The position numbers were made by a program, and so were the translations under genes. A model generated the notes under the pieces. That model was given only the letters and a program-made list of their open reading frames with translations, had not been told where the DNA came from and searched no databases. A DNA stretch of 64,000 nt from NCBI RefSeq assembly GCF_027587025.1, contig NZ_JAPPTI010000001.1:558001-622000 (forward strand), given 5' to 3'. How positions within the stretch are numbered: the first letter of the stretch is position 1; every line of letters begins with the position of its first letter. Source of the stretch: Vibrio sp. LaRot3. Lineage in GTDB: Bacteria > Pseudomonadota > Gammaproteobacteria > Enterobacterales > Vibrionaceae. Positions 32,775-44,443 of the stretch are shown in pieces.

Positions 32775-34526
32775 ATGTCTCTGAATCAAGATGAAACTAC
32801 GATGCAAACCTTTAAACGCTTGTGGGCTTACATTCGCCAATACAAGCTAGGTTTGGCCGTAGCTGTTGTTGCACTGGTTATTAACGCAATCGCCGATACT
32901 TACATGGTATCGCTACTTAAACCGCTCCTTGATGAAGGTTTCGGTAATGCGGAATCTAATTTCCTTCGTATTTTACCTGCCATTATTTTTGGCATGATGG
33001 TACTCCGTGGGTTGAGTGGCTTTGTCTCTTCTTACTGTTTGAGCTGGGTGTCTGGCAACGTGGTGATGTTGATGCGCCGCCGAATCTTCAGCCAGTTCAT
33101 GCACATGCCAGTCTCTTACTTTGATAAAGAGTCGACTGGTGGCCTTCTTTCCCGTATTACTTACGATTCAGAGCAGGTAGCCGGTGCAACCAGTCGTGCA
33201 TTGGTGAGCATTGTGCGTGAAGGTGCGAGCATCGTCGGTCTTCTTGTTCTAATGTTTTGGAACAGTTGGGAACTCTCCTTGGTACTTATCGTAGTAGCGC
33301 CACTTGTCGCGTGGGCAATTGGTGTGGTTTCAAAGCGTTTCCGTAAGATTTCTAAAAATATGCAAGACACTATGGGCCATGTAACTTCTTCAGCTGAGCA
33401 GATGTTAAAAGGTCATAAAGTGGTATTGAGTTATGGTGGCCAAGAAGTAGAACGTCAACGGTTTGATGTTGTGAGTAACCAAATGCGTCAACAATCGATG
33501 AAGCTTGTCGCGGCACAGGCGATTGCCAATCCAGTGATTCAAATCATCGCATCGATTGCTCTAGTCACAGTCCTATTTTTAGCCAGTGTTGATTCTATTC
33601 GTGAGACGTTGACTCCAGGTACGTTTACGGTTGTATTCTCAGCCATGTTTGGTTTGATGCGCCCGCTGAAAGCGTTAACTAACGTTACGTCAGAGTTCCA
33701 GCGCGGTATGGCGGCAAGCCAAACGTTATTTGCTTTGATGGACTTAGAAACCGAACAAGACAATGGTAAGTTCCAAGCCGACACTGTTCGCGGTGACGTA
33801 TCAGTGAAAGAAGTTATATTCAGTTATGAAGGCAAAGAGAAACCTGCGCTTTCCAATGTCTCGTTTGATATACCACAAGGTAAAACGGTAGCGTTAGTGG
33901 GGCGTTCTGGTTCAGGTAAGAGTACCATCGCGAACTTATTTACACGTTTTTATGATGTGGATTCAGGTTCAATCAGCTTAGATGGTCGTGATATTCGGGA
34001 CTACGCGCTGACTAATCTGCGCAGTCACTTTGCGTTAGTATCGCAAAACGTACATTTGTTTAACGATACTATCGCGAACAACATCGCTTATGCTGCGGCT
34101 GATGAGTATTCTCGCGAGCAAATCGAACACGCTGCTCGTTTAGCTCATGCGATGGACTTTATTAATAGTACTCCTGATGGCTTAGATACCATGATTGGTG
34201 AAAATGGTGCTAGCCTATCTGGTGGTCAACGTCAACGTATTGCGATTGCGCGTGCATTGCTGCGTGATGCGCCAGTACTTATCTTAGATGAGGCAACATC
34301 GGCACTCGATACCGAATCAGAAAAAGCGATTCAAGCGGCATTAGATGAGCTTCAAAAAGATAAGACAGTATTGGTGATTGCTCACCGCCTATCAACGATT
34401 GAAAATGCGGATCAAATTCTGGTGATTGATGAAGGTGAAGTGATCGAGCGTGGTAACCACGTTGAGCTGATTGCTAAGCCAGAAGGTGCTTATGCGCAAT
34501 TACATCGCATTCAATTTGGTGCTTAA
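32775..34526 (+). CDS. msbA: Lipid A export ATP-binding/permease protein MsbA
   Basis: A homodimeric ABC exporter flipping core-lipid A (LPS) to the periplasmic leaflet. 583 aa with six TM helices in the first 310 residues. Walker [10 protein letters not shown] is at 376-384, and the signature [16 protein letters not shown], Walker [13 protein letters not shown] and H-loop VIAHRLST are all present. It starts 31 nt after comEC and precedes lpxK by 2 nt, the usual msbA-lpxK pair. Confidence 0.96.
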   Translation: MSLNQDETTMQTFKRLWAYIRQYKLGLAVAVVALVINAIADTYMVSLLKPLLDEGFGNAESNFLRILPAIIFGMMVLRGLSGFVSSYCLSWVSGNVVMLMRRRIFSQFMHMPVSYFDKESTGGLLSRITYDSEQVAGATSRALVSIVREGASIVGLLVLMFWNSWELSLVLIVVAPLVAWAIGVVSKRFRKISKNMQDTMGHVTSSAEQMLKGHKVVLSYGGQEVERQRFDVVSNQMRQQSMKLVAAQAIANPVIQIIASIALVTVLFLASVDSIRETLTPGTFTVVFSAMFGLMRPLKALTNVTSEFQRGMAASQTLFALMDLETEQDNGKFQADTVRGDVSVKEVIFSYEGKEKPALSNVSFDIPQGKTVALVGRSGSGKSTIANLFTRFYDVDSGSISLDGRDIRDYALTNLRSHFALVSQNVHLFNDTIANNIAYAAADEYSREQIEHAARLAHAMDFINSTPDGLDTMIGENGASLSGGQRQRIAIARALLRDAPVLILDEATSALDTESEKAIQAALDELQKDKTVLVIAHRLSTIENADQILVIDEGEVIERGNHVELIAKPEGAYAQLHRIQFGA

Positions 34527-34528
34527 GT

Positions 34529-35536
34529 TTGATTGAGAATCTTTGGTTTAAGCCATCACTGTTTCACTATTTGCTGTGGCCACTGTTTTGGCCACTAAGC
34601 AAGCTATTTGGTGTGATTAGCCGCTCTCGCCGCAGCCAATACCAGTCAGGAAAGAAAAGCGCTTATCGTGCCCCTGTCCCTGTGGTGGTTGTGGGCAATA
34701 TTACTGCTGGTGGTAATGGCAAAACGCCAGTCGTTGTGTGGTTGGTTGAAATGTTGCAAGCGCAAGGCTATAAGCCGGGAGTGGTCTCTCGTGGTTATGG
34801 CGCAAAAGCGCCGCAATACCCATTGCTGGTGAACAGTGATACCTCCACTCAATATAGTGGTGATGAGCCAAAGCTGATTTTTGAACGCACGGGTGCGCCA
34901 GTGGCGGTTGACCCAATTCGCTCGCAAGCGGTGCAAGCGTTGCTCCCTTTAGGAGTAGACATCATCATTACCGATGATGGCTTGCAGCACTATGCGCTCG
35001 TGCGCGATATTGAATTTGCAGTGGTTGACGGCAAGCGCCGATTTGGTAATCAACAACTATTGCCGCTAGGGCCGCTGAGAGAAAGCGTAAGCCGTTTAAC
35101 GGAAGTGGATTTTATCATCACCAACGGCGGTCATGCCGAGCAAGGTGAAATTGCGATGAGTTTGACGCCAAGCTTAGCGATTAACCTTAAAACAGGTGAG
35201 AAAGCTAGTGTTGATCAATTGCCCGATTTAGTCGCGATGGCGGGTATTGGTCATCCACCGAGATTTTTTAATACATTACAACAGCTTGGTGCGACGATGG
35301 CCCATACGCAAGGGTTCGCTGACCATCAAGATTTTGAACTATCGCAATTGGATGCCTTGGCTGAAAAAGGTCAACATCTTATTATGACTGAAAAGGATGC
35401 GGTTAAATGTGGGCATCAGGCGAAAGAAAACTGGTGGTATTTGCCAGTATCGGCGACTTTTGCTCCACTAGATGAACAGCGCATCTTAGACAGAATTAAA
35501 CAAATAAAGGAACATTATGGATCACCGTCTGCTTGA
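34529..35536 (+). CDS. lpxK: Tetraacyldisaccharide 4'-kinase
   Basis: Phosphorylates the 4' position of the lipid A precursor at the inner membrane. 335 aa. An N-terminal membrane-associating helix ([13 protein letters not shown]) precedes the P-loop [13 protein letters not shown] near 57-69; DDGLQHYAL follows near 150. The start is a TTG at 34529, two bases after the msbA stop, giving MIENLWF. No in-frame ATG nearby would retain the N-terminal helix. Confidence 0.93.
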   Translation: MIENLWFKPSLFHYLLWPLFWPLSKLFGVISRSRRSQYQSGKKSAYRAPVPVVVVGNITAGGNGKTPVVVWLVEMLQAQGYKPGVVSRGYGAKAPQYPLLVNSDTSTQYSGDEPKLIFERTGAPVAVDPIRSQAVQALLPLGVDIIITDDGLQHYALVRDIEFAVVDGKRRFGNQQLLPLGPLRESVSRLTEVDFIITNGGHAEQGEIAMSLTPSLAINLKTGEKASVDQLPDLVAMAGIGHPPRFFNTLQQLGATMAHTQGFADHQDFELSQLDALAEKGQHLIMTEKDAVKCGHQAKENWWYLPVSATFAPLDEQRILDRIKQIKEHYGSPSA

Positions 35537-35696
35537 AATCGTTGCTTGCCCTGTGTGTAAAGGCAAACTGACTTACGATAAAGATAAACAAGAGCTGATT
35601 TGTAAAGTCGATCGTCTGGCTTACCCAATCAAAGAGGGTATTCCAGTATTGCTTGAGCCAGAAGCGCGTCAAATGAGTATGGAAGAGGGACGATAA
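35517..35696 (+). CDS. ycaR: Trm112/YcaR family small protein
   Basis: A 59-aa protein. It begins [18 protein letters not shown], with Cys11 and Cys14 and a third Cys at 29, typical of the YcaR/Trm112 zinc-ribbon-like family. The conserved lpxK-ycaR-kdsB order supports it. It overlaps lpxK by 20 nt after AAAGGA and its stop shares a base with the kdsB start. Precise function in bacteria is not established. Confidence 0.92.
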   Translation: MDHRLLEIVACPVCKGKLTYDKDKQELICKVDRLAYPIKEGIPVLLEPEARQMSMEEGR

Positions 35697-36442
35697 TGTC
35701 TTTTACTGTTGTGATTCCTGCCCGTTACCAGTCAACTCGACTGCCGGGTAAACCGTTGGCTGATATCGGTGGTAAGCCGATGATCCAATGGGTGTATGAG
35801 CAAGCATTACAAGCAGGTGCTCAGCGCGTGATTATCGCGACCGATGACGAGCGTGTAGAACAATCAGCGCAAGCTTTCGGTGCGGATGTCTGCATGACAT
35901 CTCCAGATCATGAGTCCGGTACTGAGCGCTTGGCTGAAGTGGTTAAACTCATGGCCATTCCTGATGATCACATTATCGTGAATGTTCAAGGTGACGAGCC
36001 ACTTATTCCACCTTCTATTATTTCTCAAGTTGCGGATAATTTGGCAAATAGCCAAGCACCAATGGCGACACTGGGCGTCGAAATTGAGGAAGAAGCGGAA
36101 GTGTTTAACCCTAACGCGGTTAAAGTGGTCACTGACAAAGATGGTTATGCGATGTACTTTAGCCGTGCATCAATCCCATGGGATCGTGATAACTTTGGTG
36201 ACAACAAAGTGGTTCAGCCATTACTTCGCCACATTGGTATTTATGCTTACCGCGCAGGTTTCATTAATACTTACATTAATTGGCAGCCAAGTGCGTTAGA
36301 AAAGATTGAGTGCTTAGAGCAATTACGTGTGCTTTGGTACGGAGAAAAGATTCATGTTGCGGTAGCGAAAGAAGCGCCAGCAGCAGGTGTCGACACACCA
36401 GAAGATCTTGAAGCAGTAAGAGCAATTATTGCTAGCAAATAA
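35696..36442 (+). CDS. kdsB: 3-deoxy-manno-octulosonate cytidylyltransferase
   Basis: Activates Kdo as CMP-Kdo for addition to lipid A. 248 aa, family length. Nucleotidyltransferase marks: [16 protein letters not shown] at residues 5-20, [10 protein letters not shown] near 98-107, and [11 protein letters not shown] near 155. It closes the msbA-lpxK-ycaR-kdsB operon. Confidence 0.97.
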   Translation: MSFTVVIPARYQSTRLPGKPLADIGGKPMIQWVYEQALQAGAQRVIIATDDERVEQSAQAFGADVCMTSPDHESGTERLAEVVKLMAIPDDHIIVNVQGDEPLIPPSIISQVADNLANSQAPMATLGVEIEEEAEVFNPNAVKVVTDKDGYAMYFSRASIPWDRDNFGDNKVVQPLLRHIGIYAYRAGFINTYINWQPSALEKIECLEQLRVLWYGEKIHVAVAKEAPAAGVDTPEDLEAVRAIIASK

Positions 36443-36458
36443 TGCGCTAACACGAAAG

Positions 36459-36487
36459 AAAAGGGTCTCTCGTGAGACCCTTTTTTT
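36459..36487. terminator. Bidirectional terminator between kdsB and the chemoreceptor gene
   Basis: AAAAGGGTCTC / GAGACCCTTTT around TCGT. A T7 tract follows on the plus strand and a T-rich tail on the minus strand, serving two convergent genes. Confidence 0.93.
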
Positions 36488-36494
36488 GTGCCTG

Positions 36495-38393
36495 TTAGAT
36501 TTTGAATTGGTTGAGTTGCTTGGTTGCGGTATCGACGGCGGCGGTTAGTTCGATACTCGCTTCGTCAGTATGATGTGCTTGGTCAGTTACTTCTCTTGAT
36601 AGCTCATGAATCGCTTCAATATTACGGCCAATATCAGCCGATACGATGTGCTGCTCTTCTGACGCCGACGCAATCTGCGCTGACATCTCGGAGATGTTTT
36701 CAATTGCAGTAACAACAGTATTTAGCCTTTCCACTGCGAGCGTCGCTTGAGCGACTGTTTCACCTGTCATCTCGCTATTTTGCTGCATAACTCCAACAAG
36801 ACTGCGCGCTTCTTCTTGTAAGCGAGTAATGGTGCTGTGGATCTCTTCCGTAGAGTCTTGGGTCTTTTGTGCTAGGTTACGTACTTCCTCTGCCACGACA
36901 GCGAAACCTCGACCATTATCGCCAGCACGGGCCGCTTCTATGGCCGCATTTAGTGCAAGCAAGTTGGTTTGCTCTGCTATGGTGTTGATGACATCAACTA
37001 CATTGCTGATCTCTTCTGCGCGTTGACTGACTGATGAAACAGCTTCCGTTGTGGCTAGCATTTGCTCGGCCATGGACTGGATTTGCTGCGACGTCGCTGT
37101 GACCTCTTGGTTACCAGAGCGGATACTTTGCTCTGCTTCTATCGCGGTTTCTGCTGTGCGCGAAATGTTCTGGGCAATCTCTTGTGCGGCCGCGTTCATT
37201 TGATGTACCGCAGTAGAGACTTTCTCAATTTCGACTTGCTGCATTTCTACGTTATTGGCTGCACGTTTAGCAATATCTTTCACTGAGTTAGACGTCGCCG
37301 TAACTTGGTTCATCGAACCATTGATTTCTCTAACCATTGACTGGAGCTTTTGGTTAAAACGGTTGAAGCTTTGACTGATTTGTCCGACTTCATCTTTTGA
37401 TTTTGATTCTAGTCGAATCGTGAGATCGCCAGCGCCATCAGCGGCATAACCGAGTAGCTGATTTACTTTAAGCAGAGGCTTTGCGAGTTTTCCTGCCACA
37501 AAAATGATGGTCATGGTGCTAAAAATGATCAGAGCGATAGAGAATATGATCAAAGAGCGAACTCGTTCACGTAACGGGGTCACCATAGCTTGACGATCCA
37601 ATACCATGGTCAGCGTCCAGTTATGCGGTAACGGTAGGGTGACAATGTGAGAGTCAACGCCGTTGACTTCTACCCGATCTGTGACGGTTTGAGAGCGATT
37701 TTCTGCCAGTTGACGAATAACGGGTGAAATTGAATCGGTGCTTTGTAATGCATAACCATCCGATGTGTGAGCGAGAATTTGGTTACTTTGGTCAATCAGC
37801 ATGGTTTGTGCGTCTGGTGGAGCAGGGATACTGCGCAGTAATTGTTGAAGCTTTTCTATAGTGGTATCAATACCGATTACTCCAACAGTTTGACCCGCAA
37901 TAACCAGCGGCATTGCCATGGTTGCCACGACAATTTGAGAGTTGTCGTTGGTCACGTAGGGTTGGGTTAGTATTGGCGCATTCGCTTCAATTGCTTGTTG
38001 AAACCAAACTCGTTGCCTTGGATCGTAACCTTGCGATGTCGCGATTTGCTGCTGCTCTAGATCATCGAGGACAAATCGACCATCGTTATAAGCAACGTAG
38101 GTATTGCGTAAGCTTTTATCTGACAACGATTTTTGCAGTATGTTGCGAACTTCAGATTCCGTTAGATTTTGATCGCTGATCATGGCGTGAATATATTCTA
38201 ATTCAACGACCTTATTGCTTTCCCAAAACCTCACTAAGGTGTCGAGTGCAGCGAGAGATTGCTTTGCTTCCACAGTTGTTGAGCTGCGTTTTTCTTCATA
38301 GAGCGCAATGGTGGAATAGGTGACCAAAATGGTGCTGAGTAGTAGCATCATCGCGGCCATCGAGAGGGCGAAAGTGGTTTTAATAGATTTCAT
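36495..38393 (-). CDS. Methyl-accepting chemotaxis protein with Cache sensor domain
   Basis: An inner-membrane chemoreceptor of about 632 aa. TM1 is near residues 7-30, and the periplasmic double-Cache sensor (about 35-275) includes [20 protein letters not shown] and [15 protein letters not shown]2 is near 280-303, followed by HAMP and a cytosolic signalling domain whose hairpin tip reads [32 protein letters not shown]. The ligand is unknown; Cache receptors of this type often detect amino acids or small organic acids. A GTG three codons upstream (38402) is an alternative start. Confidence 0.93.
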   Translation of the reverse strand: MKSIKTTFALSMAAMMLLLSTILVTYSTIALYEEKRSSTTVEAKQSLAALDTLVRFWESNKVVELEYIHAMISDQNLTESEVRNILQKSLSDKSLRNTYVAYNDGRFVLDDLEQQQIATSQGYDPRQRVWFQQAIEANAPILTQPYVTNDNSQIVVATMAMPLVIAGQTVGVIGIDTTIEKLQQLLRSIPAPPDAQTMLIDQSNQILAHTSDGYALQSTDSISPVIRQLAENRSQTVTDRVEVNGVDSHIVTLPLPHNWTLTMVLDRQAMVTPLRERVRSLIIFSIALIIFSTMTIIFVAGKLAKPLLKVNQLLGYAADGAGDLTIRLESKSKDEVGQISQSFNRFNQKLQSMVREINGSMNQVTATSNSVKDIAKRAANNVEMQQVEIEKVSTAVHQMNAAAQEIAQNISRTAETAIEAEQSIRSGNQEVTATSQQIQSMAEQMLATTEAVSSVSQRAEEISNVVDVINTIAEQTNLLALNAAIEAARAGDNGRGFAVVAEEVRNLAQKTQDSTEEIHSTITRLQEEARSLVGVMQQNSEMTGETVAQATLAVERLNTVVTAIENISEMSAQIASASEEQHIVSADIGRNIEAIHELSREVTDQAHHTDEASIELTAAVDTATKQLNQFKI

Positions 38394-38556
38394 AATGCTC
38401 ACAAGTGGCTGACTTTATCGAACTTGATACTATTAGATGTGAAAATAAAGTGAACGACATTCTGTATTAAGTGAGATGTCAGTCAATAATAATGATTCGG
38501 CATATTAGTCTGATTTTATATGGCTGTAGATGAGCTGTTTTTCTCTTTGATTAATA

Positions 38557-38590
38557 AAGAAAACCAGCCTAAAAATAATCGGCTGGCTTT
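38557..38590 (-). terminator. spoVR operon terminator
   Basis: On the minus strand AGCCAGCC pairs with GGCTGGTT across an 11-nt loop and runs into TTTTCTTT. Confidence 0.75.
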
Positions 38591-38615
38591 AACTTTAGGC
38601 AAGGGAGATAGGAGG

Positions 38616-40160
38616 TTAAATCGACGAGTCGTAATTGTTTCGTTGTGGGCAAGTACCAATAATTTCCCGGCGTCCAGTCTCTTTTACTTCTTCAAGAATG
38701 ACATCAAAGCCCCATAGTCGGTAGAGGTGTTTGAGCACTTCTTTAGAGCTCTCGTGGAGTGGGATACGGTCATGAGGAACATATTGTAAGGTGAGCGAAC
38801 GGTCACCGCGTACATCTACGTTATATACCTGAATGTTGGGTTCTAAGTTACTCAAATTGTACTGCGCGGCGAGTTTTTCACGAATCGCACGGTAACCCGT
38901 CTCATTGTGAATTTCACTCACTTCAATGTAGTTCTTTCTATCGTCATCAACGATTGAGAATAACTTAAAGTCACGCATTACCTTCGGAGATAGATATTGG
39001 CTAATAAAGCTCTCATCTTTGAAGTTGCGCATGGCAAAGTGAACAGCTTCAAGCCAATCCGAACCTGCTAAATCAGGGAACCACTCTTTGTCCTCATCGG
39101 TGGGTTCTTCACAGATACGGCGAATGTCGCGGAACATCGCAAAGCCTAATGCGTAAGGGTTAATACCGCTAAAATAGGGGCTGTTATAAGATGGTTGTGC
39201 CACTACTCCTGTGTGGCTATGTAAAAACTCTAAGATGAGTCTTTCGGTGACCACACCTTCATCATACATGTGGTTGAGAATGGTGTAGTGCCAGAAGGTC
39301 GCCCAACCTTCGTTCATCACTTGAGTTTGCTTTTGTGGATAGAAGTATTGACTCACTTTACGCACAATGCGCACTATTTCTCGTTGCCAAGGTTCTAATA
39401 GCGGCGCGTGCTTTTCAATAAAGTAGAGAATGTTTTCTTGTGGTTCAGAAGGGAAACGCTCCTTGATGCTCTCTTCTTTGGTGGCTGATTTAGGCACTGT
39501 ACGCCACAAATCGTTGACTTGAGATTGCAAATACGCCTCACGCTCTTCTTGGCGAGACTTCTCTTCAGCAATCGAAATTTTTTCAGGGCGTTTGTAGCGA
39601 TCGACGCCATAGTTCATCAGTGCGTGACACGAGTCGAGCAGGTCTTCAACCTCTTGCACGCCGTATTTTTCCTCACATTCTGCGATGTATTTTTTAGCGA
39701 ATAACAGATAGTCGATAATCGAGCTCGCGTCTGTCCATGTTTGGAATAGATAGTTACCTTTAAAGAAGGAGTTGTGCCCATAACAGGCATGAGCCATCAC
39801 TAAGGCTTGCATGGTGACGGTATTCTCTTCCATCAGGTAGGCGATACAAGGGTCAGAGTTAATCACAATCTCATAAGCAAGCCCCATTTGCCCATGTTTG
39901 TAGCCTTGCTCGGTTTGAATGAACTTTTTGCCAAATGACCAGTGGTTATAGTTGATGGGCATACCAATACTAGAGTAAGCATCCATCATTTGCTCTGACG
40001 TGATCACTTCAATCTGATTAGGGTAGGTATCCAGTCGATAGTGCTCAGCGACGCGCTTGATTTCTACGTGGTAGCGCTCAAGCAAGCTGAATGTCCAGTC
40101 TGGTCCATCTGGTAGCGCTTTATTTTCTGTATCGGTTGGCTTTTTTGTTTTGGTTGTCAT
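38616..40160 (-). CDS. ycgB: SpoVR family protein (YcgB)
   Basis: A 514-aa cytosolic protein of the SpoVR/YcgB family; biochemical function unknown. Recognised by PDGPDWTFSLLERYH at the N terminus, the YGHNSFFKGN segment, MNEGWATFWHYTILN and PYALGFAMFRDIRRICEEPT. The ATG at 40160 is chosen because GGAGG precedes it; the frame extends 20 codons upstream into yeaH. It is the last gene of prkA-yeaH-ycgB, a set co-expressed under starvation or stationary phase in enterobacteria and tied to sporulation in Bacillus. Confidence 0.92.
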   Translation of the reverse strand: MTTKTKKPTDTENKALPDGPDWTFSLLERYHVEIKRVAEHYRLDTYPNQIEVITSEQMMDAYSSIGMPINYNHWSFGKKFIQTEQGYKHGQMGLAYEIVINSDPCIAYLMEENTVTMQALVMAHACYGHNSFFKGNYLFQTWTDASSIIDYLLFAKKYIAECEEKYGVQEVEDLLDSCHALMNYGVDRYKRPEKISIAEEKSRQEEREAYLQSQVNDLWRTVPKSATKEESIKERFPSEPQENILYFIEKHAPLLEPWQREIVRIVRKVSQYFYPQKQTQVMNEGWATFWHYTILNHMYDEGVVTERLILEFLHSHTGVVAQPSYNSPYFSGINPYALGFAMFRDIRRICEEPTDEDKEWFPDLAGSDWLEAVHFAMRNFKDESFISQYLSPKVMRDFKLFSIVDDDRKNYIEVSEIHNETGYRAIREKLAAQYNLSNLEPNIQVYNVDVRGDRSLTLQYVPHDRIPLHESSKEVLKHLYRLWGFDVILEEVKETGRREIIGTCPQRNNYDSSI

Positions 40161-40170
40161 AGTGGCCTCC

Positions 40171-41442
40171 CTACGCATTTTCTTTCTTAAACAATTCCCT
40201 AAACACTGGGAAAATGTCATCGACGCTGCGAATGTTCTTCATGGCGAAATTGGCAAATTCAGACTCTAGCTTTTCATATTCATGCCAAAGGGTTTGGTGA
40301 GAGCGTCGCGTGATTTCGATGTATGAATAGTACTGGCATTGTGGCAACAGCTTTTTCATTAGTAAATCGCGGCAGCGAGGGGAATCGTCAGCCCAGTTAT
40401 CGCCATCTGAGGCTTGGGCTGCATAGATGTTCCATTGACCCACAGGGTAACGGTCAGCAACGATCTCGTGCATTAACCGAAGCGCACTGGAAACAATCGT
40501 GCCGCCAGTTTCTTGGGAATAGAAGAACTCATGCTCATCCACTTCTTTTGCTTGGGTATGGTGGCGAATGAAAACCACGTCCACATTTTCGTATGTGCGA
40601 GTTAGGAATAGATATAACAGCACATAAAAACGTTTGGCGATGTCTTTGGTCGCTTGATCCATAGAGCCGGAGACATCCATCAAACAGAACATGACTGCTT
40701 GGCTAGATGGGATAGGGCGGCGCTCGTAGTTTTTAAAGCGTAAATCGAATGTGTCGATAAACGGGACGCTATCAATTTTCTTACGAAGTGCTTGTATCTC
40801 GTCTTTTAGACGGTTTTCCTCCAATAGTTGCGCAGGCTCTTGGTTTTTGATGCGTTGTAGCTCGTCTTCAAGCTCGTTAAGCATACGACGCTTGCCTGCC
40901 GTCATTGCTGTGCGTCGAGCGAGAGATTGTTGCAACGATTTAACGATAGCGATATTGGCAGGTACACCGGCGGTTTGATAACCGGCGCGATGGGTTTTCC
41001 ATTCGGTAATCTTGTTGATTTGAGTTTTATCTAGGTTAGGTAACGCGAGATCTTCAAATAGAATATCGAGATACTCATCTTTGGAGATTTGGAATACAAA
41101 ATCGTCTTCGCCTTCACCATCTTGGCTCGCATCCCCTTCACCTGAACCGCCACCTTGTCCGCCACTTTTAGGGCGTTCTATCTTATCCCCTTTAATAAAT
41201 TGGTCATTACCCGGATGAACTCTCTCTTTCACACCGCCTTGCCCTTGGTGAAAAACAGGTTCATTGATGTCTTTATGAGGAATGGCAACATCTTCACCAG
41301 TTTCGGTATTGGTGATAGAGCGGCGATTCACCGCATCGGCGACCGATTCCTTGATTTTTTCTTTGTGACGACGAATAAAACGCTGTCTATTAACAGCACT
41401 CTTATTCTTCCCATTTAGTCGTCTATCGATAAATTGCGCCAT
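40171..41442 (-). CDS. yeaH: YeaH/YhbH family protein (DUF444)
   Basis: A 423-aa cytosolic protein with a basic N terminus ([19 protein letters not shown]), a Gly/acidic linker ([20 protein letters not shown]) and a C-terminal von Willebrand factor A-like domain with the MIDAS-like DVSGSMDQ followed by [10 protein letters not shown] and ASDGDNW. Always found with PrkA and usually SpoVR. The VWA fold suggests a protein-protein interaction role; no enzyme activity is known. Gap to ycgB is 10 nt. Confidence 0.93.
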   Translation of the reverse strand: MAQFIDRRLNGKNKSAVNRQRFIRRHKEKIKESVADAVNRRSITNTETGEDVAIPHKDINEPVFHQGQGGVKERVHPGNDQFIKGDKIERPKSGGQGGGSGEGDASQDGEGEDDFVFQISKDEYLDILFEDLALPNLDKTQINKITEWKTHRAGYQTAGVPANIAIVKSLQQSLARRTAMTAGKRRMLNELEDELQRIKNQEPAQLLEENRLKDEIQALRKKIDSVPFIDTFDLRFKNYERRPIPSSQAVMFCLMDVSGSMDQATKDIAKRFYVLLYLFLTRTYENVDVVFIRHHTQAKEVDEHEFFYSQETGGTIVSSALRLMHEIVADRYPVGQWNIYAAQASDGDNWADDSPRCRDLLMKKLLPQCQYYSYIEITRRSHQTLWHEYEKLESEFANFAMKNIRSVDDIFPVFRELFKKENA

Positions 41443-41525
41443 GAGTCACCTCTTATTTGCAATCGTACTTGACCACGTTGACAGCCAGACCTGTCAACGG
41501 TAGTCATGGCCTGCTTCGTCGCTAT

Positions 41526-43460
41526 TTAAGAAGATTTACGAACGCGTAGGTACCATTCTGAAAGTAGGCGTACTTGTTTCTCGGTGTAGCCTTTTTCCAT
41601 CATACGAGCGACAAAGTCGTCATGTTTCTTCTGGTCTTCAGAAGAGGTTTTGGTGTTAAACGAGATGACAGGAAGAAGCTCTTCAGTGTTAGAGAACATT
41701 TTCTTCTCAATCACGGTGCGTAGTTTTTCGTAGCTAGTCCAAACAGGGTTTGAACCGTTGTTGTTGGCGCGGGCACGTAATACGAAGTTGACGATTTCGT
41801 TACGGAAATCTTTCGGATTGCTAATACCTGCGGTTTTCTCAATTTTCTCCAACTCATTATTCAGTGCTGAGCGGTCAAATAGCTGGCCAGTTTCTGGGTC
41901 GCGATACTCTTGATCTTGAATCCAGAAGTCAGCGTAGGTGACGTAACGGTCAAAGATATTTTGACCATATTCAGAGTAAGACTCTAAGTAAGCGGTTTGA
42001 ATTTCCTTACCGATAAACTCGACATAGCGAGGTACTAAATAGCCCTTAAGGAACTCAAGGTACTTCTCAGCGGTTTCTTGTGGGAACTGTTCACGTTCAA
42101 TTTGTTGTTCGATAACGTAGAACAGGTGTACTGGGTTGGCTGCAACTTCGGTTTGGTCGAAGTTAAACACACGGGACAGGATCTTGAAGGCAAAACGGGT
42201 CGAAAGGCCTGCCATACCCTCATCAACACCAGCATAGTCGCGATATTCTTGGTAGCTCTTCGCTTTTGGATCGGTGTCTTTTAACGTCTCGCCATCGTAG
42301 ACGCGCATCTTAGAGAAGATGGACGAGTTTTCAGGCTCTTTAAGTCGAGACAGGATGCTGAATTGAGATAGTAACTCCAATGTACTCGGTGAGCATGGCG
42401 CTTTTGAAAGCTCTGAATGGTCGAGTAGCTTTTTGTAGATTTTGACTTCTTCCGATACGCGCAGACAATACGGCACTTTGACGATGTAAACACGGTCTAA
42501 GAATGCTTCGTTGTTTTTATTATTGCGGAACGTTTGCCATTCGGATTCGTTTGAGTGCGCCAAAATCATACCGTCGAAAGGCAGTGCAGAAAGTCCTTCT
42601 GTACCGTTGTAGTTACCTTCTTGAGTTGCGGTCAACAGTGGGTGTAACACTTTAATTGGCGCTTTGAACATTTCCACAAACTCCATCAAGCCTTGGTTGG
42701 CTTTACATAGAGCTCCAGAATAGCTGTACGCATCTGGGTCATCTTGTGAGTAGTGCTCAAGCATTCGGATATCGACCTTACCAACCAATGATGAAATGTC
42801 TTGGTTGTTTTCATCACCCGGCTCAGTTTTCGCGACCGCTAACTGGTCAAGAATGGATGGTCGTACTTTAACAACTTTGAATTTGGAAATGTCGCCACCA
42901 AACTCATGTAGACGTTTTGCGGCCCATGGAGACATGATTGAACGTAGATAACGTTTTTCAATGCCATATTCTTGTTTTAGCAGATCGCCATCTTCGTTGA
43001 CATCAAACAGACAGAACGGATGGTCATTGACTGGGCTACGCTCACCATTTGCAGACAAAACAAAGATAGGTACTTGTTGCATCAAGGCTTTTAATTTCTC
43101 TGCCAGTGAAGATTTACCACCACCCACTGGACCAAGTAGGTAAAGGATCTGTTTGCGTTCTTCCAAACCTTGCGCAGCGTGTTTGAGATAAGACACAATC
43201 TGTTCAATGGCATCTTCCATGCCATAGAAGTCTTTAAAGGTATCGTACCGAGAAATAACTCGGTTCGAGAAAATTCGGCTTAATAGTGGATCTTGCGCAG
43301 TATCAATGACTTCTGGCTCTCCAATAGCCATTAATAAACGCTCAGCTGCGTTTGCATACGCGCTTTTATCATCTTTACACAGTGCCAAGAATTCTTGTAA
43401 AGATAGTTCTTCATCCTTAGCGGCTTCATAGCGTGCTTGAAAATGGTCGAAAATACTCAT
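41526..43460 (-). CDS. yeaG: PrkA (YeaG) serine protein kinase
   Basis: A 644-aa cytosolic protein. The N-terminal AAA+-like PrkA domain carries the P-loop G110PVGGGKSS118 and Walker B-like FDGMILAHSNESEW, and the C-terminal region resembles PEP carboxykinase/HPr-kinase. Bacillus PrkA and E. coli YeaG are described as serine kinases active under starvation; AAA+ protease activity has also been proposed for PrkA. The ATG at 43460 is preceded by AGGGGA; a longer frame adds 15 codons without a better site. First gene of the trio; the 83-nt gap to yeaH has no strong terminator. Confidence 0.94.
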   Translation of the reverse strand: MSIFDHFQARYEAAKDEELSLQEFLALCKDDKSAYANAAERLLMAIGEPEVIDTAQDPLLSRIFSNRVISRYDTFKDFYGMEDAIEQIVSYLKHAAQGLEERKQILYLLGPVGGGKSSLAEKLKALMQQVPIFVLSANGERSPVNDHPFCLFDVNEDGDLLKQEYGIEKRYLRSIMSPWAAKRLHEFGGDISKFKVVKVRPSILDQLAVAKTEPGDENNQDISSLVGKVDIRMLEHYSQDDPDAYSYSGALCKANQGLMEFVEMFKAPIKVLHPLLTATQEGNYNGTEGLSALPFDGMILAHSNESEWQTFRNNKNNEAFLDRVYIVKVPYCLRVSEEVKIYKKLLDHSELSKAPCSPSTLELLSQFSILSRLKEPENSSIFSKMRVYDGETLKDTDPKAKSYQEYRDYAGVDEGMAGLSTRFAFKILSRVFNFDQTEVAANPVHLFYVIEQQIEREQFPQETAEKYLEFLKGYLVPRYVEFIGKEIQTAYLESYSEYGQNIFDRYVTYADFWIQDQEYRDPETGQLFDRSALNNELEKIEKTAGISNPKDFRNEIVNFVLRARANNNGSNPVWTSYEKLRTVIEKKMFSNTEELLPVISFNTKTSSEDQKKHDDFVARMMEKGYTEKQVRLLSEWYLRVRKSS

Positions 43461-43690
43461 GATGATTTCCCCTCTGAACCTGTCTGACTGACACAGCACT
43501 CGCATTAATAACTTGCTCCCTCATTTTTAAGCCTAGTGTGCTTTTCAAATTTTGCTTAAAAAATATGTGTTTAATTGCGTTTGTAGACGCAAGAATGAGA
43601 GATCAGACCAGACGCAATATGGCTTAGCTTTAGATACGAAAAATGGACAAAGGAAGAGCAAAGTTAGGAAAACATTGTTGCATAGTTAGA

Positions 43691-43718
43691 AAAGAAAAAA
43701 GGGCGCAAGAGCGCCCTT
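43691..43718 (-). terminator. yfbU terminator
   Basis: AAGGGCGC / GCGCCCTT with a 4-nt loop, followed on the minus strand by a T6 tract. Confidence 0.9.
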
Positions 43719-43742
43719 AGGAAATCAATGACCGCGGTATGA

Positions 43743-44243
43743 TTACGCGTTGAAGATTTGACGGAATTCAGCTGCCGATAAATGGTATTGGCGAGGGCAA
43801 GCTTTCCAAGTGCTCAGCATACGTTGGTATTTTGCTAGCATTGGCATTTGAGCGTTGAAGTGATGTTCACCTTTATCAAACTGAGGGTAGAGCCCTTCAG
43901 AATCAACAAGGAAGCGAACGTAGTTCACCAGCTGGCATTCGCTTGCTGCATCAAAACCAAGGAACTGCAGACGACGTTGGTCTACATCTTTACGTTCGTC
44001 TTCGGATAACATTTTGTTTGATTCTTGCATAGCATGGTACATCTCCATGATTTCAAGAATTTCACGACATTCTGCTTGCTCGATACAGCCAAAGTCTTTG
44101 TTGAGCTCATTCATTTGCAGTGCATAACCACGCTCGACAATAGTTTGTAAGCGTTTGTATTTATCACTGTTTTCTGGGTCCATCTGCGACATTAGGTAGT
44201 ATTGATTTGATAGGATCAAACGTTGAGCATTTGTCATTTCCAT
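43743..44243 (-). CDS. yfbU: YfbU family protein
   Basis: A 166-aa cytosolic protein, recognised over its full length by [45 protein letters not shown] and [10 protein letters not shown]. coli YfbU has been linked to growth control but no defined biochemical role is established. The start MEMTNAQR is used; an ATG two codons later is the alternative. Its neighbours are pyruvate-formate lyase genes on the same strand, separated by a terminator, so it is likely an independent unit. Confidence 0.9.
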   Translation of the reverse strand: MEMTNAQRLILSNQYYLMSQMDPENSDKYKRLQTIVERGYALQMNELNKDFGCIEQAECREILEIMEMYHAMQESNKMLSEDERKDVDQRRLQFLGFDAASECQLVNYVRFLVDSEGLYPQFDKGEHHFNAQMPMLAKYQRMLSTWKACPRQYHLSAAEFRQIFNA

Positions 44244-44390
44244 CAGGTTGGCCTCGTATAATCTAGTACATCTTTAATGTGCTTAGGTTATCGTTTTGGG
44301 CTAACGTGAAACATGATCTCAACACATATTTAATGGTAAAAATACAAACTTTTTTGTAATGACTCGATCAAGTTAAGGGTAGGTAGAAAC

Positions 44391-44420
44391 AAAAAGACCA
44401 ACTCCTATGAGTTGGCCTTT
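44391..44420 (-). terminator. pflA terminator
   Basis: On the minus strand GGCCAACTC pairs with GAGTTGGTC (one G-T pair) across a 4-nt loop and runs into TTTTTG. Confidence 0.88.
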
Positions 44421-44443
44421 AAAATCAATCAGTGAAAACGTGC

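Noticed and set aside
43461..43620. Sigma-54 promoter for the prkA operon
   Set aside because: Looked for the minus-strand TGGCAC-N5-TTGCA pattern and found nothing close to it.
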